Both the position numbers and the translations under genes were made by a program. Below are positions 29,649 through 38,285 of a stretch of DNA of 64,000 nt, piece by piece. The first letter of the stretch is position 1. Every line of letters starts with the position of its first letter. The notes beneath the pieces are model-generated. The model saw nothing but the letters and a program-made list of their open reading frames with translations, ran no database searches and was not told where the DNA came from. The stretch spans positions 267,139 through 331,138 of the forward strand of contig CAZGAQ010000002.1 of assembly GCA_964523405.1 (NCBI GenBank), read 5' to 3'. Origin of the DNA: CAZGAQ01 sp964523405. GTDB taxonomy: Bacteria; Planctomycetota; Phycisphaerae; UBA1845; Fen-1342.

Positions 29649-30713
29649 ATGCCCCACCTGTTCGACGCGCTCACCATCCGCAGCGTGACGCTCCGCAATC
29701 GCATCGGCGTTTCGCCCATGTGCCAGTACAGCTCCGCCGACGGCCGCGCCACCGACTGGCACCTCGTCCACCTCGGCACGCGCGCCGTCGGCGGCGCCGC
29801 CCTCGTCATCGCCGAAGCAACGGCTGTCGAGCCCCGCGGCCGGATCAGCCCGCAGGACGCCGGCTTGTGGTCGGATGAGCATGTTGAGCCGCTGGCCCGC
29901 ATCAATCGCTTCATCGTCGAGCACGGGGCCGTACCGGGCATCCAGCTCGCCCACGCCGGACGCAAGGCCAGCACCGCCCGGCCGTGGGAGGGCGACGGGC
30001 TGCTGACCAGCGCCCAGGGCGGCTGGCCGACCGTCGGCCCAAGTCCGATGCCGTTCAACGAGGGCGAGCCGGCCCCGCACGAACTGACGGTCCCCGAGAT
30101 CGCGGCGATCCAGGCGGCCTTCGTCGCCGCGGCCCGGCGGGCGCTGGCGGCCGGATATCAGTGGCTCGAGCTGCACGCCGCGCATGGCTATCTCGCGCAC
30201 AGCTTCCACTCGCCGATCTCCAATCGCCGCCAGGACGGCTACGGCGGCAGCTTCGCCAACCGCGTCCGCTTCACGCTCGAGACGGTGAAGGCCCTGCGCG
30301 GCGTGTGGCCGGACCGTCTGCCCCTGACCGTGCGGCTGTCCTGCACCGACTGGCACCCCGAAGGCTGGACGCTGGAGGAATCAGTGGAACTCGCGCGGCT
30401 GCTCAAGCCGGCCGGCGTGGACCTCATCGACTGCAGCTCCGGCGGCGGCACGCCGCACGCCCGCATCCCGGCCGGCGCGAGCTTCCAGGTCCCGCTGGCG
30501 GAGACCATCCGCCGCGCCGCCGACATTCCGACGGCCGCCGTGGGCCTGATCACCGCGCCGATGCAGGCGGACGAGATCATCCGCAACGGCCGCGCGGATC
30601 TGGTGTTGCTGGCCCGCGAGCTGCTGCGCAACCCGTATTGGCCGGTGCAGGCGGCCCAGGCGCTGCGGCACGCGGACAAGCTGTCCCTGCCGCCACAGTA
30701 CGGGCGGGCGTGA
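29649..30713 (+). CDS. Old-yellow-enzyme family NADH:flavin oxidoreductase (YqjM type)
   Basis: This 354-residue FMN-dependent ene-reductase reduces activated carbon-carbon double bonds of small electrophiles using NAD(P)H. The YqjM class is recognised by C25 in SPMCQYSS, by the substrate-binding pair in ELHAAHGYLAHSF, and by the phosphate-binding end VGLITAPMQADEII. Length matches YqjM (about 338 residues). The ATG at 29649 starts MPHLFDALTIRSV, the usual N-terminus of the family. It lies 183 bases after the GH125-like gene and is followed at once by a 12-base palindrome. A link to sugar degradation is not obvious; a stress or detoxification role is more likely. Confidence 0.92.
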   Translation: MPHLFDALTIRSVTLRNRIGVSPMCQYSSADGRATDWHLVHLGTRAVGGAALVIAEATAVEPRGRISPQDAGLWSDEHVEPLARINRFIVEHGAVPGIQLAHAGRKASTARPWEGDGLLTSAQGGWPTVGPSPMPFNEGEPAPHELTVPEIAAIQAAFVAAARRALAAGYQWLELHAAHGYLAHSFHSPISNRRQDGYGGSFANRVRFTLETVKALRGVWPDRLPLTVRLSCTDWHPEGWTLEESVELARLLKPAGVDLIDCSSGGGTPHARIPAGASFQVPLAETIRRAADIPTAAVGLITAPMQADEIIRNGRADLVLLARELLRNPYWPVQAAQALRHADKLSLPPQYGRA

Positions 30714-30725
30714 GCGGACGTCCGC
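30714..30725. terminator. 12-base palindrome directly after the oxidoreductase stop
   Basis: GCGGACGTCCGC begins immediately after the stop codon. As a perfect palindrome without loop it could act as a short terminator stem or a protein-binding site. No U-tract follows. Confidence 0.3.
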
Positions 30726-30848
30726 ACTCCGCGCCCCGACGCCGCCATGCTCCCGCGCCGTCCGCACCGCCACGCGTGGGCGCGCCGCCGCTTCCCGCTA
30801 CACTACGCCCACGCGGCGCAGCGGCACCGCGCGTAGTGGAGAACGACG

Positions 30849-32105
30849 ATGGTGCAGCACTCTCCGGGCAACCGGCCGCGCGCCGCCGCGCTGGTGACAC
30901 TCGCCTGGGCGGCAAGCCTCGGCACGCACGCGGCGATTCGCATCGAACGCGTCCCCGGGCAGGCCGAAGCCGATACGGTCGAGGTTCACGGCGTGGCGGC
31001 GGGGCCGTTCGACGTGCGCCTCTGGCAGGACGAGCCGCCGCGGCTGATACCGGACCTGCGCGCGCCCCTGCTTCGCCCGCGCGTCGCGGGCGTGTTTCGC
31101 AATATCTACGCCCCGTCGGTCGTCGCCTTGCCCGACGGCTGGCGCATTTTCTACGGCGGCTGGGACGGTGTCGCGAGCGGCAACGACCGCATTTACAGTG
31201 TCGTCACACGGGACTTCCTGGACTTTGGCGCGCCACACACGGAGATTGAGCATGGCGCGTTCACCCACGTCTGCAACGTCAGCGCAGCGCGCGATCCGAA
31301 CGGCGCCGTGCGCCTGCTGTGCACCGCGTATCCCGATGCTGTCGGCACCAACAAGCCAGCTTACTTTGTCAGCCCCGACGGCGTGAAGTGGAACGGCGCA
31401 CCCGCCCCCTACCCCGCCGCGCGCGGCGACCTCATCGAGATGGAGGGCTACGCGGATTACGCGGCGGCCGACATCAACGGCATGAACGTGCTGCTCATCG
31501 AAGACGGCGTTTGCCGCCTATACTTCGGCGACTTCAAAGCCCTGGGTCACGTGCACCGCGCCAGCGCAGCGGACGGCCGGCACTTCCGCTATGACGGCCC
31601 CTGCCTGCCCTGCAGCCACATGGTCAACGACGTGAAGAAGATCGTCGCGGGCGGGCAGACGACGTACCTGATGGCGATTCACGGCAACACCGAGCGGCTG
31701 TGGTACGCGCTTTCGGCGGACGGCCTGAAGTTCGATCGCCAGCGTGAGCTCCTCACGAGCCTCGGCGAGTCGGACAAGTTCATCGTTGCCGTCGGCTGGG
31801 TCGTGCGCGACGATCGCCTGCTCGGTCTGCTCTACGGGGCTGGAGCCGTGCCGTCCCTCGACCGCAACCGCATCTACGCCCGCTGGCTGCAGAAGCGGCT
31901 GGTGTTTACCGACTCCGCCGGGGAACGGCACGAGCCGGTGCGCGCGCTCGGCCCCGACCGGCAGGTCTTGTCGCTCAAAGGCGAGCGCCCGCAGGAGGGA
32001 CACCTGCAGGTCCTCGCCGAAGACGGTCGAACATCGTTGTGCGAACCGATTCCGCTGACGCTCGTGCCCGGAGCTGTGTATCGAATCGACTGGGGACAGC
32101 CGTAA
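30849..32105 (+). CDS. Exported five-bladed beta-propeller protein (GH43/GH32-like fold)
   Basis: This 418-residue protein has an N-terminal hydrophobic signal-like segment (about 11-28). Repeated blade-like motifs follow, such as IYAPSVVALPDGWRIFYGG, YFVSPDGVKWNG and YALSADGLKFDR, the pattern of the GH43/GH32/GH68/GH130 propeller superfamily. A typical acidic triad cannot be assigned with confidence, so it may be a hydrolase, a phosphorylase-like protein or a binding protein. It closes the plus-strand carbohydrate block, 135 bases after the oxidoreductase. A 14-base palindrome (GTGCGCC/GGCGCAC, 32184-32197) lies 78 bases after the stop and may be part of the terminator region. Confidence 0.6.
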   Translation: MVQHSPGNRPRAAALVTLAWAASLGTHAAIRIERVPGQAEADTVEVHGVAAGPFDVRLWQDEPPRLIPDLRAPLLRPRVAGVFRNIYAPSVVALPDGWRIFYGGWDGVASGNDRIYSVVTRDFLDFGAPHTEIEHGAFTHVCNVSAARDPNGAVRLLCTAYPDAVGTNKPAYFVSPDGVKWNGAPAPYPAARGDLIEMEGYADYAAADINGMNVLLIEDGVCRLYFGDFKALGHVHRASAADGRHFRYDGPCLPCSHMVNDVKKIVAGGQTTYLMAIHGNTERLWYALSADGLKFDRQRELLTSLGESDKFIVAVGWVVRDDRLLGLLYGAGAVPSLDRNRIYARWLQKRLVFTDSAGERHEPVRALGPDRQVLSLKGERPQEGHLQVLAEDGRTSLCEPIPLTLVPGAVYRIDWGQP

Positions 32106-32399
32106 GCGTCGCACCGTCGTCGTTGCGCTCAGCGTGTAGCCCCCTCGGGTGAATTCTCGCCTGTTTTTGCCGACATACGCACCGTGCGCCGGCGCACGCC
32201 ACGCTTGGCTGTCAAGCTGAGTTCAGCCGCGGTCTATGGTTGTAACGACGGGCTGAACTTGCCTCCTTGCGTGAGGCCGCTGAAAGCAGCCGCGTTTGGC
32301 CGCGACGGTCTCACGGGGGTGCAGTAGCCGCCTGAGCAATTCCCTCGGTCCCGCAAACCGAACCGGCGGCCGCCTTCCCGTCCGAGAAAGGAGACTCCC

Positions 32400-33521
32400 A
32401 TGAGAACCTCACGACGACATTGGGCGCCAGCGCTCCTGCTGATCCTGGCGAGTGCGCTGGTCGCGAGCGCCGGTCCGCTCGGCGTATTCAAGATGGAGTG
32501 GCCGCAACGCTATGGGCAGGGCGCCGCGCACGGCCCCCTCGTTGGCCCGGTCGATGCCCACGGGCTCGCGCCCCTGCCGGCCGCGTTCTGGGACAGCCCG
32601 TTCACGCTGCGCGGCGTGGTCGGCCCGCCGGATCGCATCACCGCCCGACACCAGGCGCGGCACAAGATCGCGCTCCACCCGGGTGAGCCCGCGCCGGGCC
32701 CGTGGTGGATCGCCCCCGCCATCTCGCCGCCGGTGCCGCCGGCTTTCCTGCCGATTGCCGTCACCGCCTCCGGCGCCAGCGGACGGCGTAATCACGGCCA
32801 CATCGACTACTTTAACGAAATCCTTGTCGCGCTGTGGCTGCGCGTGCCGCCCGGTCCGCCGAGCATCATGCGCTACGCCTTCGCCTCGTCCGGCGTGCAC
32901 GACCCGGTCGGTTGCGCCACCCGCAACGCCGCCCTCATGAGCGACGAGACCATCACGCCCAACCCAGTCCCATCCATCGGCGCCGCCTCGCTCGCCATCG
33001 ACATGAACGACCGGACGTTCGTCCTATCCGTCGTCGCCGCCGGCATTCAGCGAAACGACCTGTTGACGGGTCAGCTCTTCGTCGGGCCACCCGGCACCCA
33101 GGGACTGCCGATTCTCGACCTCGGCCCGGGCATGCTCTGGGAAGAGCTGGAGGGCGAAGGCATCGGCCGCGTGCTCGGCGATCAGATCGTGTTCCCGCCG
33201 GAGTACGTCGACGCCCTGCTGGCGGGTGAGACCTACATCGTGCTGTACACCCTGCAGAACCCGCAGGGCGAGCTGCGCGGGCAACTCGTCGCGGCGCCCG
33301 AGGTGTGCTCCGGCGACTCCAACTGCGACGGCGCCATCAACTGGCGCGACATCGACTACTTCATCGCCGGGATGAACGACAACGAGTCGGGCTGGCAGGC
33401 GATGTTCGCGACCGGCGCCCCCACATGTCTGTTCGCGAATAACGACGTGAACGGCGACGGTACCGTCAACTGGCGCGATATCGATCCGCTCATCGCCCTG
33501 ATGAACACGACGTGCCCGTAG
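32400..33521 (+). CDS. Secreted CHRD-domain protein with dockerin-like C-terminus
   Basis: This 373-residue secreted protein has a signal peptide (about 1-24) and a CHRD-type domain (about 190-300, with LTGQLFVGPPGTQG and NPQGELRGQLV). Its C-terminal tail holds two calcium-binding dockerin-like repeats (GDSNCDGAINWRDIDYFI and NGDGTVNWRDIDPLI). Such tails are frequent on secreted proteins of Phycisphaerae, and may serve attachment to a surface scaffold. The ATG at 32400 has a strong AAGGAG six bases upstream. The 294 bases before it hold no gene; a segment GTGAGGCCG...CGGTCTCAC at about 32273-32316 could fold into a leader stem. No enzymatic role is visible. Confidence 0.8.
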   Translation: MRTSRRHWAPALLLILASALVASAGPLGVFKMEWPQRYGQGAAHGPLVGPVDAHGLAPLPAAFWDSPFTLRGVVGPPDRITARHQARHKIALHPGEPAPGPWWIAPAISPPVPPAFLPIAVTASGASGRRNHGHIDYFNEILVALWLRVPPGPPSIMRYAFASSGVHDPVGCATRNAALMSDETITPNPVPSIGAASLAIDMNDRTFVLSVVAAGIQRNDLLTGQLFVGPPGTQGLPILDLGPGMLWEELEGEGIGRVLGDQIVFPPEYVDALLAGETYIVLYTLQNPQGELRGQLVAAPEVCSGDSNCDGAINWRDIDYFIAGMNDNESGWQAMFATGAPTCLFANNDVNGDGTVNWRDIDPLIALMNTTCP

Positions 33522-33918
33522 CCGCGCCGGGCACGTACATCAACCGCTGTTAACTGGACGGGGCCTCGGCGCTAATCAGCACCGGGGCCCCGCCCGTCAT
33601 GCAGTGCGCGCAAGCATGTTACAGCGCGAAGCCGCCGCAAATTGTGGGCGCCCACCGGCCCCACCGATATCGGACACACCCGCCTCGAGCAGCGCGTCGC
33701 GGCCTGCGCTTCGCGCCCTCGGGTTGCCCGCGAACGCAGAACTGACACAATACTGACGCGCGCGGGGCGAACTCCAGCGCGATAACGATGTGCAATGAGA
33801 ATGTGGCCCGAACGTGTTTCAACTTCGAGACCACCGCGAGCCGCCGGTGTGCGTGTGCCCCGACGGCTCTGTCGAGACTCCTGAGTAGGCAGGAGCAACT
33901 GAGTAGGAGGTACGTGCC
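33522..33918. other. Intergenic region with terminator and direct-repeat leader
   Basis: No convincing gene lies here. It holds the hairpin at 33557-33598 after the CHRD gene and the leader of the DUF4405 gene. In that leader the nine bases CTGAGTAGG occur twice, at 33881-33889 and 33899-33907, the second copy running into the AGGAGG ribosome-binding site. No clear promoter boxes are seen. Confidence 0.5.
33557..33598 (+). terminator. Strong GC hairpin after the CHRD gene
   Basis: CGGGGCC..CGG and GCT (33559-33573) pair with AGC and CCGGGGCCCCG (33578-33592) around an AATC loop, with one C-A mismatch and one G-T pair. It begins 36 bases after the stop. A U-tract is lacking. Confidence 0.6.
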
Positions 33919-34449
33919 ATGAGAAGCTGGGCTGGGCCGTTGACGATCGGGGCCTTTGCGGTAACCGCGGTCACCGGGATTCTGATGTTCTTCCACGTGC
34001 AGATCGGCCTCGTGAAGGTCGCGCACGAGTGGCTGAGCTGGCTCTTCGTGATCGGCGCGCTCGCGCACCTGCTCGTCAACTGGCAGGCCTTCCTCGCGTA
34101 CTTCCGCAAGCCCGTGGCCGTCGGCATCATCGGCGTCATGTGCCTGCTCGGCGCCGCATCGTTCCTGCCGCTCGGCGGCGCCGGCGGCGCTGGCCCCGGT
34201 GGCGGCCGCGGCCCGGTGGCCGCGCTGTTGCAGGCCATGGAGCAGGCCCCGCTGGCCGTCGTGGCGCAGGTGGCTCGCCGCACTCCGCAGGCGATCACTG
34301 CTGAGCTGAAGGCCCAGGGCATCCAGGTCCAGCACGAGCAGCAGACCGTGGCGGAGATCGCGTCCGCCAACAATCAGCGGAGCATGGACCTCCTGACGCG
34401 CATGTTGGGCAGTGCGCGGCCGGGCGCGGGGGCTCGCGGAGGGCATTGA
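33919..34449 (+). CDS. DUF4405 membrane protein with Gly-rich linker
   Basis: This 176-residue protein has three hydrophobic helices (about 6-26, 38-58, 67-88). Histidines in the first two (FFHVQIG, VAHEWLSWL, ALAHLL) match the DUF4405/cytochrome-b-like pattern, where they may bind haem. A Gly-rich linker (GGAGGAGPGGGRGP) leads to a soluble tail of about 75 residues with a helix-turn pattern, RTPQAITAELKAQGIQVQ, resembling the small domain often found after DUF4405. A strong AGGAGGT precedes the ATG. A second DUF4405 protein is encoded at 38286. A role in membrane electron transfer is inferred from the fold only. Confidence 0.7.
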   Translation: MRSWAGPLTIGAFAVTAVTGILMFFHVQIGLVKVAHEWLSWLFVIGALAHLLVNWQAFLAYFRKPVAVGIIGVMCLLGAASFLPLGGAGGAGPGGGRGPVAALLQAMEQAPLAVVAQVARRTPQAITAELKAQGIQVQHEQQTVAEIASANNQRSMDLLTRMLGSARPGAGARGGH

Positions 34450-34513
34450 GCGGACGGGGCAGGGGCTTCCGCCCACGCTGCCGCGCGGCCAACTCGGAGT
34501 CTCAATGAGACGT

Positions 34514-34849
34514 TTACAATTCTGCGTCGTCGTCCGCCGGCGGCTCCACGCGGAAACGGAAATCCGTGAACGGGTTCGCAGTCACCAGGCCGCAGCGTTC
34601 ACAGTCAACTCCGCCACGACGATCGACGGCCACAAGTGCGCTGGCGCCACCGCAGTTCGGACATGCCACGGGACGGCGGAACAAGCCGTAGACAATGGCC
34701 AGCAGGGCGCCGACAAGCCCAAGCGCCAGGAACACGCCCGTGCAAACGGCAAATACCAGCGGCCAGTGCCGGGATCTTGCCAGGACCAGGAACAGGAAGG
34801 CCACCCAGCCCAGCTTGCAGGCGTAAAGAACCCAGATTCGCATCAGCAT
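34514..34849 (-). CDS. Small membrane protein with C-terminal zinc ribbon
   Basis: This 111-residue protein has two transmembrane helices (about 8-24 and 28-56) followed by a zinc-ribbon-like segment with CPNCGG and CERCG. GAGG lies eight bases before the ATG at 34849. It belongs with the neighbouring small zinc-ribbon membrane proteins of this region, which are a common but uncharacterised feature of planctomycetes. Function unknown. Confidence 0.7.
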   Translation of the reverse strand: MLMRIWVLYACKLGWVAFLFLVLARSRHWPLVFAVCTGVFLALGLVGALLAIVYGLFRRPVACPNCGGASALVAVDRRGGVDCERCGLVTANPFTDFRFRVEPPADDDAEL

Positions 34850-34953
34850 CGGACGACCTCGTCGCGCGTGTTCTACTGACGCCCGGACGCCTAATCTAGT
34901 CGCAGCTCACTTCGCCCCGCCAGCGGCCGCACCGCGGGGAGTCGCGAAGCGGG

Positions 34954-35439
34954 TCATTCCGGCCCGGCCGTGTGCGCAATCTCCCGCACAGGTGCACCGC
35001 ACTCCGGACATCGGCCGCTGATGTTGCCGGTGAGATCGTAGCCGCAACCGGCACAGCAACATACAGCTTCACGCCGTCGTTCGTGCCACCACGATACGCC
35101 CGTCGGCACACCAATCAGCAGCATCGGAATCCAAAGCGGTACGTACACCAGATAGTGCCGCCCCAGGCTTATCCACGTGGGCAACCAGTAGTCGCGGAAC
35201 CACGCCTGTGTCGCGTCGCCGAGCGTATCGTATGCCACACGCACGCTCACGGTCCCGGGGCGACGAAAACCAACCTCCAGGTCAAGATCGACGATCAACG
35301 CCCCGGCCCCGATTCCCAAATGAAGCTGCCGCGATACGTACCAATGTGCCGTCCAGCGCAGGTCGGCCGCCGCGGTGGCAGCGAGCAGCGCAAGAGCCAC
35401 CGTTCCGCTCCACTTCAGGATTCGTCGCCCGCGCATCAT
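34954..35439 (-). CDS. Membrane protein ending in a CGYDLTGN zinc ribbon
   Basis: This 161-residue product has a transmembrane helix near the N-terminus (about 9-24), a central region, a second helix (about 95-115) and a C-terminal ribbon, CAGCGYDLTGNISGRCPECG, with four metal-binding cysteines. This ribbon sequence is characteristic of many planctomycete membrane proteins. AGGA lies six bases upstream of the ATG at 35439, favouring it over ATG 35454. Function unknown. The 269 bases beyond it, up to the Imm50-like gene, hold nothing recognised. Confidence 0.75.
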   Translation of the reverse strand: MMRGRRILKWSGTVALALLAATAAADLRWTAHWYVSRQLHLGIGAGALIVDLDLEVGFRRPGTVSVRVAYDTLGDATQAWFRDYWLPTWISLGRHYLVYVPLWIPMLLIGVPTGVSWWHERRREAVCCCAGCGYDLTGNISGRCPECGAPVREIAHTAGPE

Positions 35440-35708
35440 CCGTGTCCTGCCCATGTGCGGCCTCGTGCGGCGAACCTCATCATCGCATCCCGGCCTCCAG
35501 GTCACAAATCTCGACGACGACGTGTGCCGAATTGCCCATTCGTTTCGCCACCTATTGGGCCGAGCGGCGTTCAGCGGCCATCTCCAACAGCAGATAGACC
35601 TTGCACACGCAGGACTGCCAACGTGCTGTGACCAGCGGGCGCACTGGGCTTACCTTGTCGCCAATTTTCGACATAGTGCACGTCGGTCGACTCACGGAGA
35701 GCCCGGGG

Positions 35709-36167
35709 CTATACGGAGTGCCCACGTCTATCACAAGGAACCGCGTCGAGCACTTCGGCGCCCAGGCACGTGAACCGCGCGCCCACGCCGAAGCCCGACT
35801 CGAACTCGACGGCGAGATACGGGGAAGGCCCGTTGTCACGCTGGCGCTGCTCGATCGTCAGCCCGTAGATGGCGTTCTGGTGGTTGAAGCCGCTGAGCTC
35901 CAGGTCATCGAGCAGGTTGTGAAACCGAAGTGTCGCCAACGTGTGATGCCGCAATTGCAGCTCCCCTTTCGCGTTCGTTTCTTCGGTCATCTCCCACAGA
36001 TGCAGCTTCACTGTCAGCACGGGAAATACGTACTTCTCACGGTCCGGTTCCACGTCGCCGCGCCACAGGTACATCTCCAGCACCTCCGCATCGTGAAACA
36101 ACGGCCAGTACCCGAAGATGTCCGTCAGTCGCTCCGCGTGCTCGACAAACGACACCGGTGAGTCCAT
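35709..36167 (-). CDS. Imm50-like protein, orphan immunity protein
   Basis: The 152-residue product resembles the Imm50 family of polymorphic-toxin immunity proteins. The N-terminal IFGYWPLFHDAEVLEMYLW segment and the later LRFHNLLDDLELSGFNHQN segment follow the family pattern. Such proteins neutralise a cognate secreted toxin inside the cell. No toxin gene lies beside it; it is flanked by zinc-ribbon membrane proteins. TTGGAG eight bases upstream supports the ATG at 36167; another ATG exists at 36185. Family members also occur alone, so a role in defence here is only a possibility. Confidence 0.55.
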   Translation of the reverse strand: MDSPVSFVEHAERLTDIFGYWPLFHDAEVLEMYLWRGDVEPDREKYVFPVLTVKLHLWEMTEETNAKGELQLRHHTLATLRFHNLLDDLELSGFNHQNAIYGLTIEQRQRDNGPSPYLAVEFESGFGVGARFTCLGAEVLDAVPCDRRGHSV

Positions 36168-36181
36168 AAGAACTGCTCCAA

Positions 36182-36561
36182 TCATGCCGTGTAAGTCCCC
36201 TGCCGGCCGCCGGCAGCGGACATCCGTCCGCACTCCGAGCACCGGCTGCTGACGTTGCCCGTGAGGTCGTAGCCACACTGGCTGCAGGCAGGGGCGGCGA
36301 CGCGACCGCGCGGTGGCCGATACGAAGCATCACCGCGCCGAACAGAACACGGCCCGCCCAATACGCGCCCGCGAGCGCCGCGGTGCCGAACCCGACGGAT
36401 CGCAGCAGCGGTGAGGAGGAATCTATCCCCGGGGCCCATGCGAGCACGCCGAGAGCGTAACCCGGGTGCCACATGTAGGCCACACCACCAACCACGAGCA
36501 GACAACTCGCGACACCGGCGGTAACGACCCGGCCCGCAACAGACGCCCGCGAAACGCTCAT
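36182..36561 (-). pseudogene. Zinc-ribbon membrane protein split by a frameshift
   Basis: The N-terminal part (from ATG 36561, or GTG 36576) encodes two hydrophobic segments (RVVTAGVASCLLVVGGVAYM and ALAGAYWAGRVLFGAVML). The C-terminal ribbon CSQCGYDLTGNVSSRCSECG is encoded in a different frame, shifted by -1 (or +2), with the change between about 36285 and 36305. The intact paralogue at 34954-35439 has helix and ribbon in one frame. The last ribbon cysteine pair is also altered (CSEC for CPEC). Either the gene is broken, or the sequence has an indel error, or a frameshift occurs in translation. Confidence 0.6.
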
Positions 36562-36647
36562 CGGCTGGGTTGACACCCATCTGTCTTCTGGGATAAGTAC
36601 CCATTTGCGGGAGGTTCCCCGAAGACTTTCCTGCGGCGAGAAGAATC

Positions 36648-37550
36648 ATGTCCAAGCAAAGCATGGCCTGCCCCAAGTGCAAATCTCCTGACACGTCGGA
36701 GTATATGCCCGAGCGGTGGAAGTGCCTTAGTTGCGGACTGAAGTTCATCTACGAAAAGGAGCCGACGGTAATCGTGCGACAGGAGACCGTCCATCACAAG
36801 GAGACGGTGGTTCGGGAGCGAGGGGGGGATACGCGTCGTGTAGAAGAGGAATTGCGAGCAATCTCAGGAGCACGTGGCAAGGGGCTGCGCTGTCGCCGGT
36901 GCGACAGCACGTACCTCAACCTGCAGAAGGCAACGACGTTTTGGCGGCGTTATCAGTGCCACAACTGCGGGCGAGTCGAATCGCGGTTTCGATGGTTCTC
37001 CGCAGTTGTTGCGACCGGCTTCTTGGGAAGCATCACGATCTGCTGTTTGGGGCCCTTGATCGCGTCCAAGCACTCCGACACGACATCAGTAGCGGAGACC
37101 GAGCGCCAACAGGCCGCAAAACCGCGGGCGAGCCGCACGACGACTAGGCCTGCCGCCGCTCTCGATTCGCCCGAGAAGACAGGTCCGGTTGAGATCCCCG
37201 CAACCGCCCTCGCACGCGACCATGGGCCGCGCCCGTCCGCGAACGAGACGGGACAGACAGAATCGAGACCGCTTGATCCTGCTCCATCTGTTCCGTCCGC
37301 GAAGGCGAAGGGCCTACCGCCCCAATACGTGCTCAAGAGCGTGTCGAGGCTCCTCAAGGACGGCGAGATGAAGCCCATGGCATGCTTTAGCGACACGGAG
37401 ACGAACAAGAGGCTCTACCTGTACGTGGGGGATTCCATCGGCATGTGGAAAGTGATCGAAGTTGACTTTGACAAGCGGCAGGTCGTTCTACAGGGGGGTG
37501 AGGAAGATGAGATCACGACCCTTCGGGCGCCAGGCCCAGAGCACAACTAG
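36648..37550 (+). CDS. Zinc-ribbon membrane protein of unknown function
   Basis: This 300-residue protein starts with a zinc ribbon (CPKCKSPDTSEYMPERWKC..CG, residues 8-31). A second ribbon follows at about 84-107 (CRRCDSTYLNLQ..CHNCG), then one transmembrane helix (about 114-136) and a long low-complexity linker. The C-terminal 80 residues have the pattern LLKDGEMKPMACFSDTETNK and a DFDKRQVVLQGGEE segment. The first ribbon resembles transposase-type or RNA-polymerase-type zinc fingers, but the whole protein is not recognised. It is divergent from the frameshifted ribbon gene, with 86 bases between the starts. Confidence 0.65.
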   Translation: MSKQSMACPKCKSPDTSEYMPERWKCLSCGLKFIYEKEPTVIVRQETVHHKETVVRERGGDTRRVEEELRAISGARGKGLRCRRCDSTYLNLQKATTFWRRYQCHNCGRVESRFRWFSAVVATGFLGSITICCLGPLIASKHSDTTSVAETERQQAAKPRASRTTTRPAAALDSPEKTGPVEIPATALARDHGPRPSANETGQTESRPLDPAPSVPSAKAKGLPPQYVLKSVSRLLKDGEMKPMACFSDTETNKRLYLYVGDSIGMWKVIEVDFDKRQVVLQGGEEDEITTLRAPGPEHN

Positions 37551-38285
37551 TCGCTTCAAAGTTCGAGTGCGACGAGCGGTCGAATGGTTGGGTACGCAGC
37601 CCGGAGACTTCCCGCCCCGATTCGTCCCGGACGAGAACCGGCTTGGCCATGAAGCTGCCGGCTTGGGATACGCGACGACTGCATCACACGCCAGGTGGGC
37701 AACAAAAGAGCCCTTGTTTCCAAGGGCTCTCTTGTCATCGGGGCGACAAGCGTTGAGAGTAACCCACGACCGGCAACCACGCGAGGCGGCAACGCCCGCG
37801 CCGCCGTGGCGCCAACGTGGGCGGCCACGACCGGGTGGCTCGCAGGGATTGAGGTCGCGGCACGGGCGCCGGCAGCAGCCGGCGCTGCGGCTGGACCCGC
37901 CGGGTTCGTCTTCAGGTTCCGCTGGGGGCGACGGGGTGTCGAGGAGGTAGGGTAGTGCGCAGGCGATTGTGTTCTGCCCAGGGCGTCGCTGAATCGTCAG
38001 CGCGGCCTCACGTCGACACCCGTTCCGTTGGTTTGGTCGTCGCCCGCGCCCGCGTCGCGGTGGCCGTCCACAACCAAGCCCGGCCAAGTCCGCCGATTCA
38101 GCAATGTGGCTAGGTGGTCAGCCTGAACAGTTTGTTGGCGACCAAGACCGGCAAAGGCTGTTCGGTAGGTCGATATGCGTCGACGGCGTGCCAGGGGGCG
38201 GCCCAACGTGGGCTGGGTGTGATATCGGCGGTCATAACTCGCCGGGCTCGCCGGGGCGGCTGGTCCGACCAGCCGCAGGGCCAAC
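37551..38285. other. 735-base stretch without a convincing gene
   Basis: Open frames on both strands have compositional bias only and no recognisable domain. The most notable object is the hairpin at 37702-37735. Base composition stays GC-rich. It may be a decayed gene or a spacer. Confidence 0.4.
37702..37735. terminator. Near-perfect 15-bp hairpin
   Basis: ACAAAAGAGCCCTTG (37702-37716) and CAAGGGCTCTCTTGT (37721-37735) pair with a single mismatch around a TTTC loop. A-rich and T-rich flanks allow termination in either direction. It lies about 150 bases after the stop of the plus-strand zinc-ribbon gene. Confidence 0.65.

Noticed and set aside
32106..32399. Riboswitch in the leader of the CHRD gene
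   Set aside because: The region can fold, but I could not match it to the conserved cores of cyclic-di-GMP, cobalamin or other riboswitches.
37488..38087. A 199-residue minus-strand frame in the gene-poor stretch
   Set aside because: Composition is Arg/Pro/Gly-rich without domain or ribosome-binding site, and it overlaps the end of the convincing zinc-ribbon gene.
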